DNA from: Aeromonas hydrophila subsp. hydrophila ATCC 7966
GTDB lineage: Bacteria > Pseudomonadota > Gammaproteobacteria > Enterobacterales > Aeromonadaceae
Length of the DNA stretch: 64,000 nucleotides
Reading direction: 5' to 3'
Assembly: GCF_000014805.1 (NCBI RefSeq)
Contig: NC_008570.1
Location: forward strand, 4,019,501 to 4,083,500
Positions 9,496 to 17,152 of this stretch are shown one piece after another. Every line of letters begins with the position of its first letter. The stretch's first letter is position 1. The translations under genes and the position numbers were made by a program. The notes below the pieces were generated by a model, which made no database searches, was not told the DNA's origin, and saw nothing but the letters and a program-made list of their open reading frames with translations.

Positions 9496-9655
9496 GTGTC
9501 ACACCGCCTGCAATCCGTGCAGACAGAGATAGAGCATTTGCTCGTATCAAGCGGGATGAGTGCACTGTTACACACTCATCTGCGGCTTGCCAAGAGGCGC
9601 AAGCGCGTTCGCCCAGTGATCGTACCAGCTGAAACAATATTATTCACTACTCCAG
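9472..9655 (-). ncRNA. Candidate structured small RNA between two terminators
   Basis: The 310-base gap holds no ORF with coding character. On the minus strand a TAATAT -10-like element (9637-9642) is followed by a series of hairpins: GATGAGTG/CACTCATC, GAGCA/TGCTC and CTGCA/TGCAG. The run ends in a terminator hairpin (AAGGACC/GGTCCTT) with five T residues at 9472-9495. The terminator of the upstream acyltransferase at 9679-9708 isolates it, so it would be an independent transcript of about 160 nt. One hairpin loop displays CGGAT, reminiscent of a CsrA site. It does not match any small RNA I recognise. A plus-strand transcript ending at 9708 is the alternative. Confidence 0.45.
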
Positions 9656-9678
9656 CACCGTCGACTTTGACCAGACGC

Positions 9679-9708
9679 AAAAACGGGAGCATCTGCTCCC
9701 GTTTTTTT
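9679..9708. terminator. Bidirectional terminator after the acyltransferase gene
   Basis: A stem AAAACGGGAGCA with a 2-nt loop is flanked by an A-run and a T-run of seven. It lies about 30 bases past the acyltransferase stop and could stop transcription from either direction. Confidence 0.9.
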
Positions 9709-9736
9709 CGCATCACCCGGTGATAACCGGTGCCAT

Positions 9737-10843
9737 TCAAGCCTTGCCGGCGTTCTCCACCGGCTTGGCGTACATGGCGCGCCAGATGGCCTTGTGCTCT
9801 TCCGGCACCTCCGACTGACGGCTCAGGAAGGCAGCCTGCTCGATGGTGTTGGCCTTGCCAGACACATCTGCAGCCAGGTAGTTGCCCGGGAAGAGGCGGT
9901 AGTTGCCCCAGATCGCCTTGTCGATCAGTGCGGCCAGTTCGTCCGGATCGCTGAAGCCCTCGGTGATGGGGGCGCCGAAGGAGACGTGTACTCGCCCCTT
10001 CTGGCCGACGATGCCGGCGACGATGCTCTCGATGTCCTCGAACTCGCCCTTCTCGTAGCTGCCGTTGACCGACTTCTCGTACAGCTCGCGCGCCTTGGCC
10101 TTGTCGGTGGGATCCAGCTCGTAGCTGATGCTGACCGGCACGATATTGAGGCTGCGCATGTAGTCGACGAACTCGATCTTCTGCTTCTTGCCGTCCACGT
10201 AGAACATCTTGAGGATGGCCGGATCTGTCTTGTCATCGCCGTTCTTGGCGCGCCCTTCCTTCTGGGCGATCCAGATGGAGTGACCTTCGTGCACCGACTG
10301 GCCGATGTAGGCCGACAGCTCGCCGAGCGCCTTCATCATCTCCCGCGGCCCCTTGGCGGAGCGCTTGACGATGAAGCTCTTGTTGAGCTTCATCAGCTCG
10401 GTGGCGCAGGGTTTGCGCAGCAGGTTGTCGCCGATGGCAATGCGTACGGTATCGAACCCGTGGGTGTGCAGCCCCCAGTTGACGAACGCCGGATCCATGG
10501 CGATGTCCCTGTGGTTGGAGACGAACAGGTAGCCCTGCTCCTTCTTCAGGTGTTCGAGCCCGGAGAAGGTCACCCCCTGGGTGGAGGTGGCGATCATCCG
10601 GCTCATGTAGCGGGTCACCCCCATCTGCACCTGATGGATGGTGGTCACCTTGGACCACTTGTAGCGCAGGAACTGGCGGATCAGCGGGCGGATGGCCCAG
10701 CCCAGCCAGCTCATCAGGGAGCCGAAACGATACTTGGCGATGGCGCCGACAAATTCATCATCCCGGATCAGCCGTTCGATGGCTGCCGGCACTTCCTCAT
10801 CGCGGTAGGGGCGAATGTCCGCGAATCTATCTACTTCAGTCAC
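9737..10843 (-). CDS. PlsC-superfamily acyltransferase
   Basis: A 368-residue protein. The acyltransferase block I appears as FVSNHRDIAMDP, and WIAQKEGRAKNGDDKT and IVPVSISYELDPTD resemble blocks III and IV of glycerolphosphate acyltransferases. In block I the His to distal Asp distance is HX5D rather than the usual HX4D, although an Asp also follows HR directly. No clear signal peptide or TM helix opens the protein. The start is a GTG with only a weak AAGG upstream. It probably acylates a lipid or lysophospholipid, with the acceptor unknown. It is followed by a strong terminator. Confidence 0.75.
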   Translation of the reverse strand: MTEVDRFADIRPYRDEEVPAAIERLIRDDEFVGAIAKYRFGSLMSWLGWAIRPLIRQFLRYKWSKVTTIHQVQMGVTRYMSRMIATSTQGVTFSGLEHLKKEQGYLFVSNHRDIAMDPAFVNWGLHTHGFDTVRIAIGDNLLRKPCATELMKLNKSFIVKRSAKGPREMMKALGELSAYIGQSVHEGHSIWIAQKEGRAKNGDDKTDPAILKMFYVDGKKQKIEFVDYMRSLNIVPVSISYELDPTDKAKARELYEKSVNGSYEKGEFEDIESIVAGIVGQKGRVHVSFGAPITEGFSDPDELAALIDKAIWGNYRLFPGNYLAADVSGKANTIEQAAFLSRQSEVPEEHKAIWRAMYAKPVENAGKA

Positions 10844-10977
10844 AGTGTCAGCCTTGCAGGTAAGGAGTCGCGGCCAGCGCGCGCTGGCCGGAAAATTCAG
10901 GGCGCAATTTTACACGCTTTTATGCCGAGGGGTATGTGGCGTGCGTAGATAGTGAGATCTGACCAGTGAAATGAACA

Positions 10978-11003
10978 AATGGCCCCGTTCGGGCCATTCT
11001 TTT
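10978..11003. terminator. Hairpin after the multicopper oxidase gene
   Basis: An 8-bp stem (AATGGCCC) with a 5-nt loop ends just beyond the stop codon. The better T-run is on the plus strand, so its efficiency for the minus-strand gene is uncertain. Confidence 0.6.
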
Positions 11004-12653
11004 TTACTCTTCCACCGTGAACGAGAGCATCATGCCGGTATCTTCGTGCTCCAGCAGATGGCAGTGGGCCATGTAGGCCCGCTCCTTGGGCGCCGTGTGA
11101 TCGAAACGCACCAGCACCTCGCTGCGCCCGCCCTCCACCTTGACGATGTCCTTCCAGCCGGCGCGATGCGGGGCCACCGGCTGACCGTTCTCGCTGAGGA
11201 TCCGGAAGCGGGTGCCATGGATATGGAAGGGGTGCAGCATCATGTCCCCCTCCCCCGAGATGATCCAGCGCTCGGTGCGGCCGCGCTTGACCGCAAACTG
11301 CGGGTCGTTCATGGCGAAGGCCTGACCGTTGATGCGGTTGCCGCCGTGCAGATCCAGCGGCCTGGCACTGCCCTTGTCCTCCTGCATCCCGGCCATGGTG
11401 TCGTGCTGCATCTCGCCCGCTGGCATGGCCATGTCGCCATGATCCATCCCGGCCATCCCGTCGCCCTGCCCGTCCATCTTCATCCCGGCCATGGCGCCCG
11501 TATCGCCGTGGGCCATGCTCATGCCCGCCATGGCGCCGTGGCCATAGCGGCTCATCAGCGCCTGCATCCCCTGCCGATCCAGCTCGGGATCCATCGACAG
11601 GGTCAGGGTGCGGCTCGGCAAGCCTTGAGTGGCGGGCAGCGCTGGCAGCCGGGCCAGGCTGTCCGGCAAGCGTCCCTTGCCCTCGATCAGGGAGGGCCGG
11701 ATCCGCAGCAGCGGCAGGGCCGCATCGAACGGCGCCAGGGTCATCCCCATCTGGCGTACCGGCAGGGTGAGCAGGTCGAACGCCTTGCCGTTGCGGGCAT
11801 CCACCATCACCTCGAAGCGCTCCCCCGGCAGCAACGCCAGCTCGCTCAGCGCCACCGGCTCCGCCAGCAGGCCGCCATCGCTGCCGATCACATACAAGGG
11901 GCGGCCGTCACTGGTCGCCAGCCTGAGGGAGCGGGCATTGCAGCCGTTGAGCAGCCGCAACCGCAGCCAGCCGCGAGGCGCTTCGTGGGTCGGATAGACG
12001 GCGCCATTGGTCAGCATCAGATCGCCGAACCAGCCGACCGCGGCGCTCATCACGTCCAGCTGGTAGTCCACCTGATCCCGCCCATCGAGCCGCTTGTCCT
12101 GCAGCACCAGCGGGATGTCGTCCACCCCCCAGCGCTGGGGCAGCGGCAGCCGCAGGCTCTCCTCGTCGTCGAGGATGAAGAGCCCGGCCAGCCCCATGGC
12201 CACCTGATGGCCGGTCTGCCCGTGGGTGTGGGGGTGATACCAGCAGGTGGCCGCCGGCTGCTCGATGCGAAACGCCGCCTGCCACTCTTTGCCGGCAGGG
12301 ATGCTGGCCTGCGGGCCGCCATCGGCGGTGCCGGGCACCTCCAGCCCGTGCCAGTGCACCGTGGTGGTCTCCGCCAGCTGGTTGGCGACCCGGACTCGCA
12401 CCGCCTGCCCCTGACGGGCACGCAGAGTGGGGCCGAGCAGGTTGCCGTTGTAGCCCCAGCTATGGGTCGGCTGGCGTCGCCACTGCATCTGGCCCGGCTG
12501 GGCCCTGAGCTGGAACACGCCGCTGGCATCCGCCTCCAGCAGCGCAGGAATCGGCAGGGCAGGCCGCTCGGCGGCAACCGCCCGGCCCCACCAGGGCAGG
12601 GCGCCGGCGATACCGACGGCGGTGGAGAATTTGAGAAAATCGCGACGCTGCAT
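11004..12653 (-). CDS. cueO: CueO-like multicopper oxidase (copper efflux oxidase)
   Basis: A 549-residue periplasmic multicopper oxidase. The N-terminus [17 protein letters not shown] is a twin-arginine signal. All four copper-binding clusters are visible: [35 protein letters not shown] and [14 protein letters not shown]. Between residues about 355 and 430 there is a Met/His-rich segment with repeated GMxM/AGMxM units, the place where CueO carries its methionine-rich helix for Cu(I) handling. It would oxidise Cu(I) in the periplasm. ATG follows GAGGAG. No copA or cueR is adjacent. Confidence 0.9.
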   Translation of the reverse strand: MQRRDFLKFSTAVGIAGALPWWGRAVAAERPALPIPALLEADASGVFQLRAQPGQMQWRRQPTHSWGYNGNLLGPTLRARQGQAVRVRVANQLAETTTVHWHGLEVPGTADGGPQASIPAGKEWQAAFRIEQPAATCWYHPHTHGQTGHQVAMGLAGLFILDDEESLRLPLPQRWGVDDIPLVLQDKRLDGRDQVDYQLDVMSAAVGWFGDLMLTNGAVYPTHEAPRGWLRLRLLNGCNARSLRLATSDGRPLYVIGSDGGLLAEPVALSELALLPGERFEVMVDARNGKAFDLLTLPVRQMGMTLAPFDAALPLLRIRPSLIEGKGRLPDSLARLPALPATQGLPSRTLTLSMDPELDRQGMQALMSRYGHGAMAGMSMAHGDTGAMAGMKMDGQGDGMAGMDHGDMAMPAGEMQHDTMAGMQEDKGSARPLDLHGGNRINGQAFAMNDPQFAVKRGRTERWIISGEGDMMLHPFHIHGTRFRILSENGQPVAPHRAGWKDIVKVEGGRSEVLVRFDHTAPKERAYMAHCHLLEHEDTGMMLSFTVEE

Positions 12654-12757
12654 GAGTCACTCCTCGTTGGCCAAAGCGGACCTTCAGCCTAAGCAGCAAC
12701 CCTGCGGCAAGGTCAAGCCCTGCCGAGCCGGCGGCCGGACAATTTCTGGCTTATCCG

Positions 12758-12850
12758 CTTGCCAGCAGAGCCATGGTCGTCAAGCCAACGCCAGGCTCAC
12801 CGCCGCCTCGGCGTGGATCGCCATGGTTGTGTCGTAGAGCGGCACCGTGG
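12758..12850 (-). pseudogene. Remnant of a second racemase: duplicated 3' end
   Basis: This stretch repeats, in diverged form, the sequence at 12886-12979 that encodes the end of the racemase gene, at a spacing of 128-130 bases. It reads VPLYDTTMAIHAEAAVSLA followed by LA and a stop, against VPLYDTTAIHAEAAVTLA plus LA in the intact gene: one extra codon and one substitution. The homology continues past the stop codon into CTTGCCAGCAG. It looks like the surviving tail of a tandem paralogue whose body was deleted. Confidence 0.7.
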
Positions 12851-12909
12851 TGCGGCATATTCCAACCCACTATCTGCCCCACCTGCTTGCCAGCAGGCCC
12901 CTGTGGTCG

Positions 12910-13602
12910 TCAAGCCAGCGCCAGGGTTACCGCCGCCTCGGCGTGAATGGCAGTGGTGTCGTAGAGCGGCACCGCGGCCTCGGCCTCCCCCACCAACAGG
13001 GCTATCTCGGTGCAGCCGAGGATCACCGCCTGGGCTCCCGCGTCGGCCAGCGCGCTGATGATGGCCAAGTACTCGGCCCGCGATGCGTCGCGAATGTCGC
13101 CGAGGCACAGCTCGTCATAGATGATGCGGTGTACCCGCTCCCGCTGCGCCTCGCCGGGCACCAGCACCTCCAGTCCGAATTTGTCCTGCAAGCGCCCCTT
13201 GTAGAAATCCTGCTCCATGGTGAAGCGGGTGCCGAGCAGACCGACCTTTTGGATCCCGTCCGCTTGCAGCTGACGCGCGGTGGCATCGGCAATATGGAGC
13301 AGCGGGATGTCGATGGCGGCCTCAATCTCGGGCGCCACCTTGTGCATGGTGTTGGTGCCGATCAGCAGAAAGTCGGCGCCGCCGGCCTGGATGGCCTGCG
13401 CCTCGGCCGCCAGCAGACGGGCGGTGGCGGGCCAGTCGCCGATGTGCTGCAGCCGCTCTATCTCGGCAAAGTCGACGCTGCTCAGCAGCACCCGCGCCGA
13501 GTGCAAGCCACCGAGCCGCTCGCGCACGCCCCGGTTGAGCGCCTGATAGTAGCTGACGGTGGACTCCCAGCTCATGCCACCCAGCAGACCGATACATTTC
13601 AT
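12910..13602 (-). CDS. Aspartate/glutamate racemase family protein (YgeA-like)
   Basis: A 230-residue protein with the two catalytic Cys/Thr-type motifs of the family: LIGTNTMHK (near residue 80, where the usual Cys is replaced by Thr, as in YgeA-like members) and ILGCTEIALLV (near residue 193). The start at 13602 is fixed by AGGAGG and by the typical opening MKCIGLLGGMSWESTVSYY. Longer frames upstream lack support. It probably racemises an amino acid without PLP. A diverged copy of its last codons lies just downstream. Confidence 0.88.
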   Translation of the reverse strand: MKCIGLLGGMSWESTVSYYQALNRGVRERLGGLHSARVLLSSVDFAEIERLQHIGDWPATARLLAAEAQAIQAGGADFLLIGTNTMHKVAPEIEAAIDIPLLHIADATARQLQADGIQKVGLLGTRFTMEQDFYKGRLQDKFGLEVLVPGEAQRERVHRIIYDELCLGDIRDASRAEYLAIISALADAGAQAVILGCTEIALLVGEAEAAVPLYDTTAIHAEAAVTLALA

Positions 13603-13688
13603 GGGACCTCCTTGTGCAAACCGATCGTGTACACCGATTGTGCACATCAACCGGAGGGCGGGGCGCGTCATCGCACCGCCCCGTGAAT

Positions 13689-13708
13689 AAAAAAGGCCCC
13701 GCAGGGCC
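13689..13708 (-). terminator. Terminator after the first LysE exporter gene
   Basis: A stem GGCCC with a 4-nt loop and GGGCC is followed on the minus strand by six T residues. A second GC-rich hairpin lies at about 13727-13745, directly after the stop codon. Confidence 0.7.
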
Positions 13709-13746
13709 AACAAGACAGCCGGTAAAGGCCCGGGCGCAGGCCCGGA

Positions 13747-14337
13747 CTAAATCCAGATCATCAGCACGCAGGCCGCCGTGGCGACCCCCATGCCGAGATT
13801 GAAACGACGCCAGCCTCTGGTGGTGCGAATGAGCCGGCGTACCTGGGCACCGAACAGCACCCAGAAGGCCCCGGTATAGAGGCCGGTCACGAAGAAGATG
13901 CCGAGCACCCAGATGGCGGAGGGCCAGTAGGCCTCCCCCGCCAGGGTGAAGCCGCTGATGGCGGAGAGCGCCATCATCCACGCCTTGGGGTTGAGCAACT
14001 GCAGCATGGCCCCCTGATGGGCCGGGATCAGCGGCCGGTTGCCCTCGGCCGGGCCGCTGGCGGTCGCCACCTTCCAGGCCAGCCAGAGCAGGTAGGCCGA
14101 ACCGATGAGCTTGAGCCCGTCGTGCAGCAGCGGCAGTTGCTCGAACATCACCCCCAGCCCCAGCGCCGTGGCCAGGATCATCAAGTTGATCCCCCCCACC
14201 ACCCCCACCAGCAGGGGCACGCTGCGGCGAAAGCCCTGGGCCGCACCGGCGCTGGTGAGCAGCATGTTGTTGGGGCCCGGCGTGCCGCAAGTGATCAGGG
14301 CAAAGCCCGCCAGGGGAAGCAACCAGTTCAGATCCAT
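13747..14337 (-). CDS. LysE/RhtB-family amino acid exporter
   Basis: A 196-residue membrane protein with six hydrophobic segments. The family N-terminal motif is present (LITCGTPGPNNMLLTSAG, near residues 16-33) and ALSAISGF follows LNPKAWMM near residue 110. LysE/RhtB proteins export amino acids such as lysine, threonine, homoserine or leucine. ATG follows AGAGG. The second paralogue upstream on the same strand is about the same length and clearly homologous (both end WRRxNxxxGxxTAxCVxMxW), so they are a tandem pair. Substrate unknown. Confidence 0.88.
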   Translation of the reverse strand: MDLNWLLPLAGFALITCGTPGPNNMLLTSAGAAQGFRRSVPLLVGVVGGINLMILATALGLGVMFEQLPLLHDGLKLIGSAYLLWLAWKVATASGPAEGNRPLIPAHQGAMLQLLNPKAWMMALSAISGFTLAGEAYWPSAIWVLGIFFVTGLYTGAFWVLFGAQVRRLIRTTRGWRRFNLGMGVATAACVLMIWI

Positions 14338-14461
14338 CTCAACCTCTTGATGATGCAGGGCGCCGACTCGGCGACAAGCCTTCTAATATGCAGAGCCGGT
14401 GCCCGTCAGACAAGGCCGCAGATGCACTTTCTTCGCATCTTTATGCGGCCCCTGGCAGCAC

Positions 14462-15058
14462 TCAGTACCAGAGCATCACCACGCAGAGCGCGGTCAGCGC
14501 CCCCAGGCTGCCGTTGAGCCGGCGCCAGCCTCTGTCAGAGTTGATCCAGCGGCTGAGCTGATGACCGAACAGCACCCAGGCAAAGCAGACTGGCAATCCC
14601 GCCATGGGGAAGACGGCCATGATGCCCCACAGACTCGGCCAGTAAGCACTGCCCGGCAGACTGAACAGACTGATGGCGGAGATCCCCATCATCCAGGCCT
14701 TGGGGTTGAGAAACTGGAAGCCCAGCCCCTCCAGCAGGGTCAGCGGGCGCGAACGTCGTTCCGGATCGCCGGGGGCACCGGCCACCGCGATGCGCCATGC
14801 CAGCCACAACAAATAGAGGCTGCCCAGCACCTGCAGGCTCAGCTTGAGCAGCGGCCAGCGCTCGAACAGGGGGTAGAGCCCCAGCGCCAGCACCAGTTGC
14901 AGGACGGGTTGTCCCACCACGACACCGATCAGATGGGGCAGGGTGCGACGCACCCCGAAGTTGGCGCCGGAGGCGGTCAGCATGAGGTTGTTGGGGCCCG
15001 GCGTGCCACAGGTGAGCAACGCAAAGCCAAACAGGGTGGCATACCATTCGATCGTCAT
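14462..15058 (-). CDS. LysE/RhtB-family exporter, paralogue of its neighbour
   Basis: A 198-residue, six-segment membrane protein with the same N-terminal signature (LTCGTPGPNNLMLTASGANF) and LNPKAWMMGISAIS in the middle. ATG follows AGGAG. It is divergent from a MocR regulator; the promoter region between them contains a perfect palindrome overlapping its likely -10 (TACAAT), so the regulator probably controls this gene and perhaps the paralogue downstream across a 124-base gap. The exported amino acid is unknown. Confidence 0.88.
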   Translation of the reverse strand: MTIEWYATLFGFALLTCGTPGPNNLMLTASGANFGVRRTLPHLIGVVVGQPVLQLVLALGLYPLFERWPLLKLSLQVLGSLYLLWLAWRIAVAGAPGDPERRSRPLTLLEGLGFQFLNPKAWMMGISAISLFSLPGSAYWPSLWGIMAVFPMAGLPVCFAWVLFGHQLSRWINSDRGWRRLNGSLGALTALCVVMLWY

Positions 15059-15077
15059 CTTTGTACTCCTGAACTGC

Positions 15078-15101
15078 GCACATTGTATCGATACAATGTG
15101 C
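15078..15101. promoter_or_regulatory. 24-bp perfect palindrome, probable MocR operator
   Basis: Each half-site reads GCACATTGTATC, giving an uninterrupted perfect inverted repeat centred at 15089/15090. It lies 20 bases upstream of the exporter start and overlaps a TACAAT that could be its -10. The position between exporter and divergent regulator gene makes it the obvious candidate operator. Binding is inferred. Confidence 0.75.
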
Positions 15102-15110
15102 CACTTTTGG

Positions 15111-15140
15111 TTGTTATCGGGTTCAAAATCACGCTATATT
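15111..15140 (+). promoter_or_regulatory. Probable promoter of the MocR regulator gene
   Basis: TTGTTA at 15111-15116 and TATATT at 15135-15140 are separated by 18 bases, placing a start site near 15147, about 30 bases before the ATG. It lies immediately beside the palindrome. Confidence 0.45.
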
Positions 15141-15175
15141 GCCGATACATTTCGATCAATGGATTTATTGTCACC

Positions 15176-16552
15176 ATGACAATTTGGACCCCGGACCTCA
15201 CCCCCTTCGCCGGCCCCCTCTACCTCAAGCTGGTGAAGGCCATCGAGCAGGCCATTCAGGACGGCTCCCTGCCGCCCGAGACCCGGCTGCCCACCCACAG
15301 GGCGCTGGCGGACAAGCTGGGGGTCACCGTCGGCACCGTCACCCGCGCCTATGGCGAGGCGGAGCGGCGCGGGCTGCTGGCCGCCCGGGTGGGGCACGGC
15401 ACCTGGGTCAAGGGGGATCATGAGGATCCGGCCAACGCCTGGGTGATCCGCAAGGAGGAGGGACACCGCATCGAGTTGTGGCAGAACCTGCCGGTGCAGC
15501 TGGATCGGGCCGCCATCATCCGCCCCATGCTGGCGGAAGTGGCGGACGGGGATCTCAACGCCCTGCTCGGTTATGACAAGGAGGCGGGCCAGCCGAGCCA
15601 GCGCCAGCTGTTCATCGACTGGCTTGCCGAGCAGGGAGTGGCGGGCAGTGAGGAGTATCTGCTGTTCAGCCACGGCGCCCAGCACGGCATCATGCTCTCC
15701 CTGCTGGCCACCGGCTGCGTGGGGGAGACCCTGTTCTGCGAAGGGCTCAGCTATCCCGGCATGCTGGGCAACGCCCGTCAGCTGAAGAACCAGGTGGTGG
15801 GGCTGGCGATGGACGCAGAGGGGCTGCTGCCCGACGCGCTGGAGGCGGCCTGTCGCACCCGTCGGGCCAAGCTGCTCTACCTCACCCCCACCCTGCAAAA
15901 TCCCACCACCGCCACCATGAGCCTGGCGCGGCGCGAGGCCATCGTCGCCATCGCCCGTCGCCACGACCTGCTGATCATCGAGGACGACGTCAACGGCCTG
16001 CTGCCCCAGCAACCGGTGACACCGCTGGTCAATCTGGCGCCGGAGCGGGTCATCTATCTGGGCAGCCTGGCCAAGATCGCCTGCGGCGGCCTGCGGGTCG
16101 GCTTCGTGCTGACCCCGCCGGCCCTGCGCGGCGCCTTCGCCCAGGCGATGCGACTGTCGAGCTGGATGGTGAGCCCGCTGCTCATCGAGCTGGCCTGCAA
16201 GCTGGTGAGCCAGCGCCAGATCATGCCTCTTGTAGAGCAGCAGCGGCAGATCCTGGCACGTCGCGGCGAGCTGCTGCGCCACCTGCTGCCGGGGGCCTGC
16301 TGGCAGGCGGGCTCCATGCACGCCTGGCTGCCGCTGCCGGAACCCTGGCGCAGCCAGGAGTTTGCCGAGGCCGCCAACGCCCTTGACGTCGGCGTGGCGA
16401 GCGGGGAACACTTCGCCGCCGGCCAGTTCGCCGCCCCGCAGGGTGTGCGGCTGAGCCTGAGCCAGCCGGCCACCGACGCCCGCGTCGCCGAGGGGCTGGA
16501 GCGGCTCGCCGGCCTGCTGCGCGCCGCGCCGCCCACCAATACCCTGCTATAG
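15176..16552 (+). CDS. MocR-type GntR/aminotransferase transcriptional regulator
   Basis: A 458-residue fusion of an N-terminal GntR winged helix (LPTHRALADKLGVTVGTVTR, about residues 38-57) and a C-terminal fold-type I aminotransferase domain. The segment YLGSLAKIACGGLRVGF contains the PLP lysine (SLAK), and IIEDDVNG the Asp that contacts the pyridine ring. MocR proteins sense PLP or amino acid ligands and control transport or vitamin B6 genes. The ATG at 15176 directly precedes the domain start; the open frame continues further upstream but runs through the exporter promoter. No strong ribosome site is seen, so translation may be weak. Target: probably the divergent LysE pair. Confidence 0.9.
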   Translation: MTIWTPDLTPFAGPLYLKLVKAIEQAIQDGSLPPETRLPTHRALADKLGVTVGTVTRAYGEAERRGLLAARVGHGTWVKGDHEDPANAWVIRKEEGHRIELWQNLPVQLDRAAIIRPMLAEVADGDLNALLGYDKEAGQPSQRQLFIDWLAEQGVAGSEEYLLFSHGAQHGIMLSLLATGCVGETLFCEGLSYPGMLGNARQLKNQVVGLAMDAEGLLPDALEAACRTRRAKLLYLTPTLQNPTTATMSLARREAIVAIARRHDLLIIEDDVNGLLPQQPVTPLVNLAPERVIYLGSLAKIACGGLRVGFVLTPPALRGAFAQAMRLSSWMVSPLLIELACKLVSQRQIMPLVEQQRQILARRGELLRHLLPGACWQAGSMHAWLPLPEPWRSQEFAEAANALDVGVASGEHFAAGQFAAPQGVRLSLSQPATDARVAEGLERLAGLLRAAPPTNTLL

Positions 16553-16594
16553 TCAGCCCCGGCCCAGCCCATCCGTGCGCTCAAAGGAGAGCCC

Positions 16595-17059
16595 ATGCAC
16601 CCGACCCGCGCCCCCTTGTTGCTCCTCACCCTGCTGCTGGGGGGTTGCGCCACGCCCGGCCATCAGCAGCTGGGGGCCGCGCTGAGCGGGCTGGAGGGGG
16701 AGTTGCAGCGGCTGGAGGAGGAGCTGGCGGCCATGAACGGCCTGCACTACCAGAAGGCGATCGACGCCCCCCTCAGCCTGCGCCGCCGGCTGAGCGCCCC
16801 CGTCCCCACGGCGGAAGGGCTGCTGCCCAGCCGCAGCACGCTGACAGACGGCCCCCTGCTGCGCTACGACTACCGGCTGCCGGTCGGCATGGCCAGCCTG
16901 CCCCTCGCCGAGCCCTGTCTGCGCTACGAATTCGAGCTGCGCCACCTGGGCCGCCTCGGCCAGCTCGCCCTGCACTGGCAGGGGGCGGCAGGCTCGGGGG
17001 AGCAACTGATCCAGCAGCGCGACTGCCCCTTTTCGGCCAAAGGGCCCGGTCTGCAATAG
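16595..17059 (+). CDS. Small lipoprotein of unknown function
   Basis: A 154-residue protein with a lipoprotein signal peptide: LLLLTLLLGGCATPG, with the Cys near residue 20 and no Asp after it, so outer-membrane sorting is likely. Residues about 28-45 form a Leu/Glu-rich coiled-coil-like helix (LSGLEGELQRLEEELAAMN). Two Cys residues lie in the C-terminal half. AAAGGAGAG precedes the ATG. It lies 42 bases after the MocR gene and 93 before the next gene, and may begin a run of poorly known envelope genes. No family recognised. Confidence 0.75.
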   Translation: MHPTRAPLLLLTLLLGGCATPGHQQLGAALSGLEGELQRLEEELAAMNGLHYQKAIDAPLSLRRRLSAPVPTAEGLLPSRSTLTDGPLLRYDYRLPVGMASLPLAEPCLRYEFELRHLGRLGQLALHWQGAAGSGEQLIQQRDCPFSAKGPGLQ

Positions 17060-17152
17060 GCCCGCCGCCGGCCGACCTGCCCCTATGGTCAGTTGAAAGG
17101 GGCGAAGCCATCTTGTAGCGTGCCAGCATCCCGACTCCTGCTGGAAGCGCCC

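Noticed and set aside
13619..13645. Short direct repeat ACCGAT-GTGTAC/ACCGAT-GTGCAC before the racemase start
   Set aside because: Only about 13 bases and imperfect; it could be a regulator site, but support is too weak to list.
14399..15175. N-terminal extension of the MocR regulator across the LysE gene
   Set aside because: The open frame continues upstream, but the GntR domain starts right after the ATG at 15176 and the extension would run through the divergent promoter and the palindrome.
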